Assembly (NCBI RefSeq): GCF_900112085.1
Contig: NZ_FOJY01000001.1
Location: 186,001-250,000 of the forward strand
From: Acetitomaculum ruminis DSM 5522
GTDB taxonomy: Bacteria; Bacillota; Clostridia; Lachnospirales; Lachnospiraceae
Length of the DNA: 64,000 nt
Direction: 5' to 3'
Of the stretch, positions 45,440 to 55,274 are shown in pieces (positions within the stretch are counted from its first letter, which is position 1; each line of letters starts with the position of its first letter). Under the pieces are notes generated by a model. The model ran no database searches. It was given only the letters and a program-made list of their open reading frames with translations, and was not told where the DNA came from. Made by a program: the position numbers and the translations under genes.

Positions 45440-45535
45440 TTTATAATATCTACTCATAGAACAATCGCTACGTAATCAAAGGTATTATTAAATGTATTTT
45501 TATTCTATATACCTGCAAACAGGAGGATTCGGAAA

Positions 45536-46744
45536 ATGAGTAAGATAGCAATGACAACTCCGTTAGTTGAAATGGACGGAGACGAAATGACAAGGGTTTT
45601 ATGGCAAATGATTAAAGATGAACTCATAATTCCTTATGTTGACCTTAAAACCGAGTATTATGATCTTGGACTTGTAAAAAGAAATGAAACCAATGACCAG
45701 GTAACTGTTGATTCAGCAAATGCTACATTAAAATACAAGGTTGCAGTTAAATGTGCCACTATAACTCCCAATGCAGCAAGAATGGACGAATACAATCTTA
45801 AAGAAATGTGGAAAAGCCCTAACGGAACTATAAGAGCTATTCTTGATGGTACAGTATTCAGAGCACCTATTGTTGTTAAGGGAATTGAGCCATATGTGAA
45901 AAACTGGAAAAAACCTATTACAATAGCCAGACATGCATATGGTGACTTATATAAAAATGTTGAAATGAAGATTCCTGCTGCCGGAAAGGCAGAAATTGTC
46001 TATACAGACAAAGATGGAAAAGAAAGCAGAGCATTAATTCATGAATTTGACGGTCCTGGGATTATTCAGGGACAACACAATATAAACGCATCTATCGAAA
46101 GTTTTGCAAGAAGTTGTTTCAATTTCGGTCTTGATACAAAACAGGATGTATGGTTTGCGTCAAAAGATACTATTTCTAAAAAGTATGATCATACCTTTAA
46201 AGATATTTTCCAGGAAATATATGACAATGAATATAAAACCCGTTTTGAACAGGCTGGCATAGAATATTTTTACACTCTTATTGACGATGCAGTAGCAAGA
46301 GTTGTAAAATCAGATGGTGGTTTTATCTGGGCTTTAAAAAACTATGACGGAGATGTAATGAGTGATATGATTGCGACTGCCTTTGGTTCTCTTGCCATGA
46401 TGACTTCCGTACTTGTATCTCCTGAAGGAGTATATGAATATGAAGCTGCTCATGGAACAGTTCAAAGACATTACTACAAACACTTAAAAGGTGAAGAGAC
46501 ATCCACAAATTCAATTGCAACCATTTTTGCGTGGACCGGAGCATTAAATAAACGCGGTGAATTAGATGGAAATAATGCACTTTCAGAATTTGCAAAAAAA
46601 CTTGAAAAAGCAAGCCTTATGACAATTGAAAGTGGTAAAATGACAAAAGATTTGGCACTTATTACAACCTTAAAAGATGTTACTGTTTTAAACAGTCAGG
46701 ACTTTATTAAAGAAATAAGAAAAACTCTTGATACATTACTTTAA
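45536..46744 (+). CDS. icd: NADP-dependent isocitrate dehydrogenase
   Basis: This enzyme oxidatively decarboxylates isocitrate to 2-oxoglutarate. The 402-residue sequence is of the eukaryote-like (IDH subfamily II) type, shown by [60 protein letters not shown] and [14 protein letters not shown]. The subfamily is normally NADP-specific. Probable role: glutamate precursor supply. No other TCA gene is adjacent. CAGGAGG lies 8 bases before the ATG. Confidence 0.96.
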   Translation: MSKIAMTTPLVEMDGDEMTRVLWQMIKDELIIPYVDLKTEYYDLGLVKRNETNDQVTVDSANATLKYKVAVKCATITPNAARMDEYNLKEMWKSPNGTIRAILDGTVFRAPIVVKGIEPYVKNWKKPITIARHAYGDLYKNVEMKIPAAGKAEIVYTDKDGKESRALIHEFDGPGIIQGQHNINASIESFARSCFNFGLDTKQDVWFASKDTISKKYDHTFKDIFQEIYDNEYKTRFEQAGIEYFYTLIDDAVARVVKSDGGFIWALKNYDGDVMSDMIATAFGSLAMMTSVLVSPEGVYEYEAAHGTVQRHYYKHLKGEETSTNSIATIFAWTGALNKRGELDGNNALSEFAKKLEKASLMTIESGKMTKDLALITTLKDVTVLNSQDFIKEIRKTLDTLL

Positions 46745-46778
46745 TATTAGTTTTAACTTTGATTTTTAAAAAGCTATT

Positions 46779-46826
46779 AAACCCTGCTCCTTATTTATAA
46801 TTTATAGATAGGAAACAGGGTTTATT
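46779..46826 (+). terminator. Intrinsic terminator after icd
   Basis: AAACCCTG (46779-46786) pairs with CAGGGTTT (46816-46823); inner TCCT/AGGA pairs extend the stem, followed by ATTATAT. Confidence 0.8.
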
Positions 46827-46894
46827 ATATATTAAGACCACTTGATGCCCTGATAATATAAAAAAAAGTTCACATAGATATACGGAGGTTAATA

Positions 46895-48799
46895 ATGATT
46901 TTAAGCTGTCAAAATGTAAGCAAATCCTTTGGAATTGATGAAATAATACGAAATGCCAGTTTTGAAATTGATAATTACGAAAAAGCTGCCATTGTAGGAT
47001 TAAATGGTTGTGGTAAATCTACAATGCTAAAAATTATAATGGGTGAATTAAGCAGTGATAGTGGAAATGTAATAATAGCAAAAGATAAAACCATTGGTTT
47101 TTTAGGACAGTTTCAGGAATTTCAAGAAAATAATACAATTTACCAGGAAGTACTTACCATCAAGCAGGATGTTATTGAAATGGAAAATCAAATAAGAACT
47201 CTTGAAAAAGAAATTGCTTCTTCAAAAGGTGAAAAATTAAAAGAACTTTTAGGCAGATATGACAGATTAAATCATCAGTTTGAATTAATAAACGGATATG
47301 CCTACAAAAGCGAAGTTGCAGGTATTTTAAAGGGACTGGGTTTTGAAGAAGAAGATTTTGACAAACCGGTTAATTCACTTTCCGGAGGGCAAAAAACCAG
47401 ATTATCCCTTTCAAAACTTCTTGTGAAAAAGCCGGATTTAATACTTTTGGATGAACCAACCAATCATCTTGATATAGAGTCTATTGAATGGCTTGAAGGC
47501 TTTTTGTCAAATTACAAGGGAGCAGTACTTGTAGTCGCACACGACAGATATTTTCTTGATAAAATTGTAAATAAAGTTATTCATATAGAAAACGGTGATG
47601 TTAGAGTATTTAAAGGCAATTACACTGATTTTGCAAAACATTCGGCTCAGATTCGTGAAATACAGCTCAAACATTACTACAACCAGCAAGAAGAAATAAA
47701 AAGACAGGAAGAAGTAATTGCCAAATTAAAATCTTTTAATAGGGAAAAATCTATTAAAAGAGCTGAAAGCAGGGAAAAGGCCTTAGACAAGATTGACAGA
47801 CTTGAAAAGCCTAAAGAAAAGGCTTCGCGCATGAAAATACAGTTAAAACCGTCAAAACTTAGCGGAAATGATGTTTTGACAGTAGAAGAGATTTCTAAAA
47901 CTTTTGGAAGTAATGAGCTTTTTTCTAAACTTAGTTTCCAGATAAAAAGAGGGGAACATGTGGCTTTAATAGGTCAAAACGGTGCCGGTAAAACCACTAT
48001 TCTAAAAATGGTTAATAATCTTTTAGATGCTGATTCAGGAAATATATCCTTAGGTTCAAAGGTGGAAATAGGCTATTATGACCAGGAACAAATGGTTTTG
48101 GATATGGAAAAAACTTTATTTGATGAAATATCAGACAGCTTTCCGGAGCTTACCGAAACTCAGATAAGAAATACCCTAGCTGCATTTTTATTTACCGGTG
48201 ATGATGTATTTAAATATATCAGGGATTTAAGCGGTGGTGAAAGAGGAAGAGTTTCTTTGGCAAAGTTAATGCTTTCAAGTTGTAATTTTCTTATCCTTGA
48301 TGAGCCTACAAACCATCTTGATATAGATTCTAAAGAAATATTGGAAGAAGTTATAAGAAATTACAGCGGAACAGTTTTATATGTTTCCCATGACAGATAC
48401 TTTGTTAATGAAACAGCTACAAGAATTTTATCTCTTGAAAATAAAAAACTTACAAATTATCTTGGAAATTATGATTATTATTTACTAAAAAGAAATGAAA
48501 ATAAGACAAATACAGTCGATACTGATGAATCAAATAATATTTCCAACAGTGTTTCAAAAGATGAGTGGCAAAAGCAGAAAAAAGAAGCCGCCATTCAAAA
48601 GAAAAAAGAAAGAGAAATAGAAAAATGTGAGAAAGAAATAGAAAAGTTAGAAGCTGAAATTGCCGATATAGATTCTGAAATGTTAAAGGATGAAAATACA
48701 AATAATGCTGCAATCCTTATGCAGCTTCAAAAAGATAAGGAAGAAAAAAATTCAGAATTGTCCAAGTATTATCAGCAATGGGAAGAGCTAATGGGTTAA
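46895..48799 (+). CDS. ABC-F family ATPase (YdiF-like)
   Basis: This 634-residue soluble protein carries two ABC ATPase domains: Walker A GLNGCGKST and GQNGAGKTT, signatures LSGGQKTRLSLSKLL and LSGGERGRVSLAKLM, both with LDEPTNHLDI. A charged linker lies between them and a C-terminal coiled coil at about 555-634. ABC-F proteins act on ribosomes as translation factors or antibiotic-protection proteins. Position directly upstream of rex matches Bacillus ydiF. CGGAGG precedes the ATG. Confidence 0.93.
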   Translation: MILSCQNVSKSFGIDEIIRNASFEIDNYEKAAIVGLNGCGKSTMLKIIMGELSSDSGNVIIAKDKTIGFLGQFQEFQENNTIYQEVLTIKQDVIEMENQIRTLEKEIASSKGEKLKELLGRYDRLNHQFELINGYAYKSEVAGILKGLGFEEEDFDKPVNSLSGGQKTRLSLSKLLVKKPDLILLDEPTNHLDIESIEWLEGFLSNYKGAVLVVAHDRYFLDKIVNKVIHIENGDVRVFKGNYTDFAKHSAQIREIQLKHYYNQQEEIKRQEEVIAKLKSFNREKSIKRAESREKALDKIDRLEKPKEKASRMKIQLKPSKLSGNDVLTVEEISKTFGSNELFSKLSFQIKRGEHVALIGQNGAGKTTILKMVNNLLDADSGNISLGSKVEIGYYDQEQMVLDMEKTLFDEISDSFPELTETQIRNTLAAFLFTGDDVFKYIRDLSGGERGRVSLAKLMLSSCNFLILDEPTNHLDIDSKEILEEVIRNYSGTVLYVSHDRYFVNETATRILSLENKKLTNYLGNYDYYLLKRNENKTNTVDTDESNNISNSVSKDEWQKQKKEAAIQKKKEREIEKCEKEIEKLEAEIADIDSEMLKDENTNNAAILMQLQKDKEEKNSELSKYYQQWEELMG

Positions 48800-48803
48800 A
48801 AAT

Positions 48804-48832
48804 TTGACAATTAAAACTATATTTTTTATAAT
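48804..48832 (+). promoter_or_regulatory. Promoter of the rex operon
   Basis: Perfect TTGACA (48804-48809), 17-base spacer, perfect TATAAT (48827-48832), starting 5 bases after the ABC-F stop. Confidence 0.85.
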
Positions 48833-48850
48833 CAAATTTATGAGTAATCA

Positions 48851-48882
48851 GATTTTCAGTTAGGTCGTTGTATCTGAAAATC
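48851..48882 (+). repeat. Perfect inverted repeat in the rex leader
   Basis: GATTTTCAG (48851-48859) and CTGAAAATC (48874-48882) flank a 14-base loop, then ATTTTATAAAAAAA. It lies about 12 bases into the expected transcript. It could be a leader hairpin or protein-binding dyad; it does not match the TTGTGAA-type Rex operator. Confidence 0.6.
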
Positions 48883-48927
48883 ATTTTATAAAAAAAGGAA
48901 ATTGTTATAATAAATGGAGGATTTATA

Positions 48928-49554
48928 ATGGCAGACCGTGATATTTCTCAGGCAGTTATCAGAAGACTACCTAGATACTATAGATACTTGGGGGAACTTG
49001 TAGACGATGAAATCGAAAGAATTTCATCTGGAGAATTAAGCGATAAAATGAATGTTACAGCATCGCAAATCAGGCAGGATCTTAACAATTTTGGCGGTTT
49101 TGGGCAACAGGGATATGGTTATAATGTTAAATATCTCTATAATGAAATTGGAAAAATATTAGGACTTGATAATATACACAATATAGTTATTGTTGGAGCT
49201 GGAAAATTAGGTATGGCTATTGCAAATTTTCCTTCTTTCAATAACAGAGGTTTTATTACAAAAGCATTGTTTGATATTAACAAAGATGTTATCGGAAGCA
49301 ATGTACATGGTGCACCGGTTTTACATATAGATGCACTTGTGAAGTTTATTAATGAAAATGATATAGATATAGCAGTTCTTACAGTTCCAAGACAAGGAGC
49401 TGATGAAGTTACATCATTACTTCTTAAAAGTAATATTAAGGCTATCTGGAATTTTACAAACAAAGATCTTGTGGTACCAGAAAATGTCAGCGTGGAAAAT
49501 GTACATCTTTTAGATAGTCTTATGCAATTATCTTATACCATTACCAGCAGATGA
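48928..49554 (+). CDS. rex: Redox-sensing transcriptional repressor Rex
   Basis: Rex senses the NADH/NAD ratio and represses fermentation genes. The 208-residue protein has an N-terminal winged helix (VIRRLPRYYRYLGEL, MNVTASQIRQDLNNFGGFGQQGYGY) and a Rossmann domain (IVIVGAGKLGMAIANF). A C-terminal domain-swap helix follows. ATG 48928 follows TGGAGG. Confidence 0.96.
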   Translation: MADRDISQAVIRRLPRYYRYLGELVDDEIERISSGELSDKMNVTASQIRQDLNNFGGFGQQGYGYNVKYLYNEIGKILGLDNIHNIVIVGAGKLGMAIANFPSFNNRGFITKALFDINKDVIGSNVHGAPVLHIDALVKFINENDIDIAVLTVPRQGADEVTSLLLKSNIKAIWNFTNKDLVVPENVSVENVHLLDSLMQLSYTITSR

Positions 49555-49574
49555 ATCTGAAAGAAGGTAAATAG

Positions 49575-50225
49575 TTGAGTAAACTTTCAAAAAAACCAGA
49601 TGATTTCAGGGAAGCATTGGCGGGGAAAAAAATACCTATTCTAACTCTTGACCAAAAATGGCATCAGCTTTTTCCCCCTGATACCAAACCTGATGATATT
49701 AAAGAATTAGAAGATAAAGTAAATTCCCTTTTAAAAAGACAGGGACAGTTAAATGTAGATATAAAAGATTTAAAGAAATCCAAAAGCAGAATCATGCAAA
49801 GTATTGTGGCAAATATGGATGATGTAACCACTTCGGACAAGGTTATGGCAAAAAAAGTCGAAGAACAACAAAAGATGATTCTTCAGATTAATGAAGCCAT
49901 TAGAAGAAACGAAGATGAGCTTTTGGATATTCCTTATGATCTTAAGGAAGCAAATACAGAACTTATGGTTTGCTCTATGAATTATTTTTATCAACAATTC
50001 TACGAAAATCAGGATGATATCTCTAAAATAGATGAATGGATTGATGATTTTAAGTCCCAGTTACGGGAAAAACTTATTGAAAAGCAGGCAAAAACGAAAA
50101 ATAACAGAAGAATGTATTCATATATGCATGATATTTTCGGGCCTGAAATTATTGCCATTTTTGATTTAAACTATGATGAAACTCATGAAAATTCCAAAAA
50201 TCAGGATGACGATGAGGATGAATAA
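49575..50225 (+). CDS. Coiled-coil protein of unknown function downstream of rex
   Basis: The 216-residue product is highly charged and helical with a predicted coiled coil (about 43-120) and a very acidic C-terminal tail (QDDDEDE). No membrane segment, signal peptide or known motif is seen. It uses a TTG start with GAAGGTAAATAG upstream. It lies 20 bases after rex and is followed by a terminator. A small family conserved in related clostridia is likely, but I cannot assign a function. Confidence 0.75.
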   Translation: MSKLSKKPDDFREALAGKKIPILTLDQKWHQLFPPDTKPDDIKELEDKVNSLLKRQGQLNVDIKDLKKSKSRIMQSIVANMDDVTTSDKVMAKKVEEQQKMILQINEAIRRNEDELLDIPYDLKEANTELMVCSMNYFYQQFYENQDDISKIDEWIDDFKSQLREKLIEKQAKTKNNRRMYSYMHDIFGPEIIAIFDLNYDETHENSKNQDDDEDE

Positions 50226-50278
50226 AAAATAAGCAGACAAAAAGTATATTTTTATGCTTTATGTTAGCTTATTTTTTT
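50226..50278 (+). terminator. Intrinsic terminator
   Basis: AAAATAAGC (about 50226-50234) pairs with GCTTATTTT; an inner AAAAAGTATATTTTT hairpin lies between, and a T-run follows. Promoter-like TATAATATAAT begins right after it. Confidence 0.75.
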
Positions 50279-50354
50279 GTATAATATAATATGGGAAAGT
50301 TGTAAAAATAACTTTTATGTATCATTAATATTTATTACAAAAATGGAGGGAATT

Positions 50355-51848
50355 ATGAATAATATTTTAGACAGGCAGCAGATGCACGAATGCGATATGT
50401 ATACAATAAATGATATTGGTATTCCGTCTATGGTTCTCATGGAAAGAGCTGCTCTTGGGGTTTTTGATGAAATTCGGGCTCGTAAAATAGATTCTTCTAA
50501 TACGCTTATTGTATGTGGTAGCGGAAATAATGGAGGAGACGGCCTTGCATTAGCAAGAATGTTAGCTGATGAAGGTGATAAAGTTAATGTATATATTACC
50601 GGAAACACTTCTTTAGCATCGGGAGAAATGGGTAAACAATATGAAATTATCAGAAATTACAATGTTAAAATATTGGATACTTTTCCCGAATCTGATAATT
50701 ATACACTTATAGTGGATGCTATTTTTGGAATAGGACTTTCAAGAAATATAGAAGGTGAAATATTTAATCTCATAAGAAAACTAAATGACAAAAGGGGCTT
50801 TAAACTATCCATAGATGTACCTTCAGGAGTTAATTCCGACAATGGAAAAATTATGGGAACCACCTTTAAGGCAGAGCTGACGGTTACAATAGGAGATTAT
50901 AAGAGAGGATGCTTTATTTATCCCGGAGCAGAGTTTTGCGGTGAGATAGTCTGTAAAAAAATTGGTATATCCAATAAGCCCATTGAAAAAAGCAAAACCG
51001 GACACATCCTTACAATAGATGATTTAAACAAAATTCCAAAGAGAAAAGTCAGATCTAATAAGGGAACCTATGGAAATGTTCTTATAATCGCAGGTAGTTT
51101 AAATATGTGTGGAGCTGCAATTTTAGCAGGAGCTGCTGCATATGCTTCCGGATGCGGTCTCGTCAGAATATTTACTCCAAAAGATAATAGAATAATTATT
51201 CAAAACAAACTTCCAGAGGCAGTTCTTACTACCTATGACCCTCAGTATTTTGATGACAGAGTTCTTGAGAAGGAAATAGAAAGAGCTGACAGTATCGTTA
51301 TCGGTCCGGGACTTGGTATGGATGTATCAGCAGGGAAGATAACAGAATATGTCCTAAGGTATGCAACAGTACCGATAATAGCTGATGCAGATGCATTAAA
51401 TATTGCTGCCACTAATCCTTCATTGCTAAAAAAACATAACTGTCCTCTTATTATTACCCCTCATTTTGCAGAAATGGCAAGGTTATGCGATACTAAGATA
51501 TATAATATCTCCAATGATATATTAGAAACCGCCATAAAGTTTTCTAAGGAAAACAATCTGATTTGTTTATTAAAAGATGCAAACAGTGTAATTGCCGGTA
51601 GTGATGGCAGTTTGTATGTAAATACTTCCGGAAATAATGGACTGAGTACCGCCGGTTCCGGTGATGTATTAGCAGGAATTTTAGGCGCATTAGCAGTTAT
51701 TTTTGACGACTATTCTTTATGTGCTGCAATGGGTGCATTTATACATGGTCTTGCAGGAGATTATGCTGTCGCAGAAACCGGTGAAAGAGGACTTGTATCT
51801 TCAGATATAGTAGAATATGTCAAAAAAGTATTAAAAGATGTAAAATAA
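50355..51848 (+). CDS. nnr: Bifunctional NAD(P)HX epimerase / ADP-dependent dehydratase
   Basis: This 497-residue fusion repairs hydrated NAD(P)H. The N-terminal YjeF_N epimerase domain (about 1-215) has VCGSGNNGGDGLALARML and DAIFGIGLSRNIEG. The C-terminal ribokinase-like dehydratase (about 230-497) has NKGTYGNVLIIAGS, ADADALN, LIITPHFAEMARL and TAGSGDVLAGILGAL. ATG 50355 follows TGGAGGG; the frame is open further upstream but without conserved sequence. Alanine racemase follows. Confidence 0.94.
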   Translation: MNNILDRQQMHECDMYTINDIGIPSMVLMERAALGVFDEIRARKIDSSNTLIVCGSGNNGGDGLALARMLADEGDKVNVYITGNTSLASGEMGKQYEIIRNYNVKILDTFPESDNYTLIVDAIFGIGLSRNIEGEIFNLIRKLNDKRGFKLSIDVPSGVNSDNGKIMGTTFKAELTVTIGDYKRGCFIYPGAEFCGEIVCKKIGISNKPIEKSKTGHILTIDDLNKIPKRKVRSNKGTYGNVLIIAGSLNMCGAAILAGAAAYASGCGLVRIFTPKDNRIIIQNKLPEAVLTTYDPQYFDDRVLEKEIERADSIVIGPGLGMDVSAGKITEYVLRYATVPIIADADALNIAATNPSLLKKHNCPLIITPHFAEMARLCDTKIYNISNDILETAIKFSKENNLICLLKDANSVIAGSDGSLYVNTSGNNGLSTAGSGDVLAGILGALAVIFDDYSLCAAMGAFIHGLAGDYAVAETGERGLVSSDIVEYVKKVLKDVK

Positions 51849-51893
51849 GAAATCTTTATTTTAAATAATATATGTGAAAAGGTGAATATTATA

Positions 51894-53018
51894 ATGAATA
51901 TTAAAAGAACATGTGCAATAGTTGATCTTGAAGCCATTACACATAACATGGAAGAAATAAAAAATAATATTGAAAAAGAAACACAAATAATAGCTGTAAT
52001 AAAAACAGACGCTTATGGTCACGGAGCTGTTAAATTGGCTGAAATGTTTGAAAATTATTCTTATATTTGGGGTTATGCCGTAGCCACAGCTGATGAAGCC
52101 TTAGAACTTAGAAAAAATAATATAAAAAAACCAATTCTGATTCTTGGTTATGTCTTTCCGGAGGACTATGATGAGCTTATTATGAATGATGTAAGACTTT
52201 GCGTCTATGACCTTGATAGTGCAAAATTAATTTCAAAAGAGGCACAAAGATTAGGAAAAGCAGCTAATATACACATTAAAACGGACACCGGAATGAGCAG
52301 AATTGGCTTTCAGGTAAATGAAGAATCAGCTGATATTATCAAAGAAATATCCACATTGCCAAATATAGTTACAGAAGGATTATTCACCCATTTTTCAAAA
52401 GCAGATGAATTTGACAAAACTTTTATGAAACAGCAGATTGATAACTATAAAAAAATGTGTAAAATGTTGGAAGAAAAGGGTGTGGAAATTAAGCTTAAAC
52501 ACTGTTCTAATTCAGCTGCCATAATTGAAGATAAAAGTATTAATTTCAATCTGGTAAGAGCAGGAATTATTATTTATGGACTTTGGCCTTCTGATGAGGT
52601 AAATAAAAATGTTCTATCTCTTAAACCGGCTATGTCTTTAAAAAGCAGTATTATTCATATAAAAAAATTGCCAAAAGGCAGAATTATCAGTTATGGTGGT
52701 ACTTACGAAACAAAAAAAGAAGAAACTATCGCCACTGTTTCTATAGGATATGGTGACGGCTATCCAAGGTCATTATCCAATAAGGGATATGTTTTGGTAA
52801 ATGGACAGAAAGCTAAAATAGTGGGCAGAATATGCATGGATCAAATGATGATAGATATAACGGATTTAAAGGATGTTAAGCTTTATGATACCGTAACACT
52901 ACTTGGTAATGATAAAAATGAAACAATAACAATGGAAGAATTAGGCGAGCTTTCAGGGCGATTTAATTATGAATTTGCCTGTAATCTTGGCAAAAGAATT
53001 CCAAGAATTTATATATAA
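51894..53018 (+). CDS. alr: Alanine racemase
   Basis: Alr makes D-alanine for peptidoglycan. The 374-residue fold-type III PLP enzyme has the Schiff-base lysine in AVIKTDAYGHGA, GLFTHFSKAD, and the catalytic Tyr in SIGYGDGYPRS, with GRICMDQMMIDI after it. ATG 51894 lies about 9 bases after AAAGGTGA; a GTG at 51882 falls inside that site. Confidence 0.95.
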   Translation: MNIKRTCAIVDLEAITHNMEEIKNNIEKETQIIAVIKTDAYGHGAVKLAEMFENYSYIWGYAVATADEALELRKNNIKKPILILGYVFPEDYDELIMNDVRLCVYDLDSAKLISKEAQRLGKAANIHIKTDTGMSRIGFQVNEESADIIKEISTLPNIVTEGLFTHFSKADEFDKTFMKQQIDNYKKMCKMLEEKGVEIKLKHCSNSAAIIEDKSINFNLVRAGIIIYGLWPSDEVNKNVLSLKPAMSLKSSIIHIKKLPKGRIISYGGTYETKKEETIATVSIGYGDGYPRSLSNKGYVLVNGQKAKIVGRICMDQMMIDITDLKDVKLYDTVTLLGNDKNETITMEELGELSGRFNYEFACNLGKRIPRIYI

Positions 53019-53050
53019 TTTTTCTACTTTAAAAAAGGAGTCACTTGTTT

Positions 53051-54367
53051 ATGGATGATGGAGTCAGTTGCATTTATGGTTTAATTGTATATTTAATTTT
53101 ACTGATTTTGAACAGTTTTTTTCAAGGAAGCGCTTTTTCAGTTTCCGGTTTAAATGAAAGCGAAGTTAAAGAGTGTGAATTGCCTGAAAAAATCAGATTA
53201 TTAATACTAAAATATATAGATGAGCCAAATGCACTTTTAGATGCAGTAGATATTTACAATGTTTTATTCAATATTTATACAGGATTTTTGATAATCCTAA
53301 TAATCTACAAATCAATATATACCGAAAAAAGTCTGGATATTTTCAGGTTTATACTGTGTGGCCTGCTTTTATTTATAATCTTTCAGATGATTAATGTGGT
53401 ATTTTCCAGATTAATTCCTAAGAAACTGTCTCTACTGGATGAAGTCAAATGGTGTAGGAAACATATTTATAGTACACATTTACTTGTTTTATTACTTAAG
53501 CCTTTCATTTTGATTAATACATTTTTGTCTAATGGTATTTTAAAAATATTTAAAATAGATGCAGAAAAATTGGATGATGATGTTACAGAAGAAGATGTAA
53601 TCTCCATGGTAAATGAAGGTCACGAACAGGGAAGTATTTTAAAAAGTGAAGTTGAAATGATTGGAAACATCTTTGAACTGGATGAAAAAGATGCTAAAGA
53701 CATTATGATTCATAGGAAAAACATTGTATCTTTAGACTGGACCATGTCTCTTAAAGAGGCCTTTGAATTTATTAAAAACCAGCCTTTTTCCAGATATCCT
53801 GTATATGAAGAAGATATCGATAATATCAGAGGGCTTGTTTATTTCAGAGATTTGGCTTTGTTTATTAAAAAGAAAAATGAGTACAAACAATTAAAAGAGT
53901 TAAAGCATTTAATCAGAGAAGTATCCTTTATTCCTGAAACCAGAGGACTTGATGACTTATTTAAAAGTATGCAAAAAAACAAGAAACACATGGTGGTAGT
54001 AATAGACGAATATGGCCAAACTAGTGGAATAGTTACAATGGAGGACATATTAGAAGAAATAGTTGGAAATATTTTTGATGAATATGACACTGTTGAAGAA
54101 AATATCAAACAGACAGATGAAAACAAATATATAATGAATGCTTTAGTGCCAATAGAAGAAGTTGAGGAAATTTTAAACATTTCAATGGCAGATAAAGATA
54201 ATGATTTTGAAACATTAAATGGTTTCTTGATTTCAAAATTGGATAGAATACCTGATGAAAATGAGCATACAGAAGTAGAATTTGAAGGTTATACGTTTAC
54301 AATTCTATCCGTTGAAAATAATGCCATAAAAATGGTTAAGGTAGAAAAAATCGATAACCTTGCTTAA
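53051..54367 (+). CDS. CNNM/CorC-HlyC family membrane protein with CBS domains
   Basis: The 438-residue protein has a DUF21 membrane region (about 1-160, several helices), a CBS pair (about 205-330; DIMIHRKNIVSLDW, FSRYPVYEEDIDNIRG, VVVIDEYGQTSGIVTMEDILEEIVGNIFDEYD) and a C-terminal CorC_HlyC domain. Family members are linked to magnesium or cobalt efflux and are often misnamed hemolysins. ATG 53051 lies 10 bases after AAGGAG; a TTG at 53045 is closer. It ends the nnr-alr unit. Confidence 0.88.
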   Translation: MDDGVSCIYGLIVYLILLILNSFFQGSAFSVSGLNESEVKECELPEKIRLLILKYIDEPNALLDAVDIYNVLFNIYTGFLIILIIYKSIYTEKSLDIFRFILCGLLLFIIFQMINVVFSRLIPKKLSLLDEVKWCRKHIYSTHLLVLLLKPFILINTFLSNGILKIFKIDAEKLDDDVTEEDVISMVNEGHEQGSILKSEVEMIGNIFELDEKDAKDIMIHRKNIVSLDWTMSLKEAFEFIKNQPFSRYPVYEEDIDNIRGLVYFRDLALFIKKKNEYKQLKELKHLIREVSFIPETRGLDDLFKSMQKNKKHMVVVIDEYGQTSGIVTMEDILEEIVGNIFDEYDTVEENIKQTDENKYIMNALVPIEEVEEILNISMADKDNDFETLNGFLISKLDRIPDENEHTEVEFEGYTFTILSVENNAIKMVKVEKIDNLA

Positions 54368-54397
54368 AAATCAATTTGATGGTAAAATCTAGTGTTG

Positions 54398-54417
54398 TGC
54401 AAAAAAATCATTTTGCA
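54398..54417. repeat. Inverted repeat upstream of yebC (1)
   Basis: TGCAAAA and TTTTGCA with a 6-base spacer. There is no strong T-tract, so it could be a weak terminator of the upstream gene or an operator. Confidence 0.4.
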
Positions 54418-54430
54418 ATCTGAATTATCA

Positions 54431-54446
54431 TTATCATAGATGATAA
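54431..54446. repeat. Palindrome upstream of yebC (2)
   Basis: TTATCAT-AG-ATGATAA is a perfect 7-base-arm dyad, preceded by another ATTATCA. It is typical in size of a dimeric regulator site. Confidence 0.4.
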
Positions 54447-54492
54447 AATATATCAAACAAAATCAAATTTTTTCATAGAAAGGAATATAGAA

Positions 54493-55224
54493 ATGTCAGG
54501 ACATTCAAAATTTGCAAATATCAAACATAAAAAGGAAAAAAATGATGCGGCTAAAGGTAAAATTTTTACCATTATCGGTAGAGAAATTGCAGTTGCCGTA
54601 AAAGAAGGCGGTCCGGATCCGGATAATAATTCAAAGTTAAGAGATGTAATTGCCAAGGCTAAAGCTAACAATATGCCTAATGATACAATTGAAAGAGGTA
54701 TTAAAAAAGCTGCCGGAGATATTAATTCAGTTAATTATGAATATGTTTCATACGAAGGCTATGGACCTAACGGAACAGCTATTATTGTTAACGCTCTTAC
54801 AGATAACAAAAACAGAACAGCTGCAAATATAAGAAATGCTTTTACAAAAGGAAACGGAAGTATTGGAACAAAAGGTTGTGTTTCCTTTATGTTTGATGAA
54901 AAAGGACAGATTATCATCGATAGACAAGAGTGTGAAATGGAAAGCGATGATCTAATGATGGTTGCTTTGGACGCAGGTGCTGATGATATGATTGAAGAGG
55001 ACGACAGCTTTGAAATCCTTACAACTCCTGATGCATTTGAAGATGTTAAAAAAGCATTAGAGGAAAACAATGTGGCCATGGTAAGCGCTGAAGTAACTAT
55101 GATTCCACAAACTACAGTTAAGCTTACAGATGAGCAGGATTTAAAAAATATCCAAAGAACTCTTGATCTTTTAGATGAAGATGATGATGTTCAGGAAGTT
55201 TTCCATAACTGGGAAGAAGAATAG
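54493..55224 (+). CDS. yebC: YebC/PmpR/TACO1 family protein
   Basis: This 243-residue protein begins MSGHSKFANIKHKKEKNDAAKGKIFT and has PNDTIERGIKKAAG and YEGYGPNGTAIIV, the clear YebC signature. Family members are described as transcription regulators and, more recently, as ribosome-associated factors for difficult sequences. The C-terminal third is acidic, as usual. GAAAGGAATATAG precedes the ATG. Confidence 0.95.
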   Translation: MSGHSKFANIKHKKEKNDAAKGKIFTIIGREIAVAVKEGGPDPDNNSKLRDVIAKAKANNMPNDTIERGIKKAAGDINSVNYEYVSYEGYGPNGTAIIVNALTDNKNRTAANIRNAFTKGNGSIGTKGCVSFMFDEKGQIIIDRQECEMESDDLMMVALDAGADDMIEEDDSFEILTTPDAFEDVKKALEENNVAMVSAEVTMIPQTTVKLTDEQDLKNIQRTLDLLDEDDDVQEVFHNWEEE

Positions 55225-55274
55225 TATGTAATACTTATAAATTAAGGCGAACTTATTAAAAAAAGGGGATTATA

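Noticed and set aside
48880-48927. Rex operator for autoregulation
   Set aside because: Only a half-site-like TTGTTA near 48902 is seen; the second half (TAACAA) is absent.
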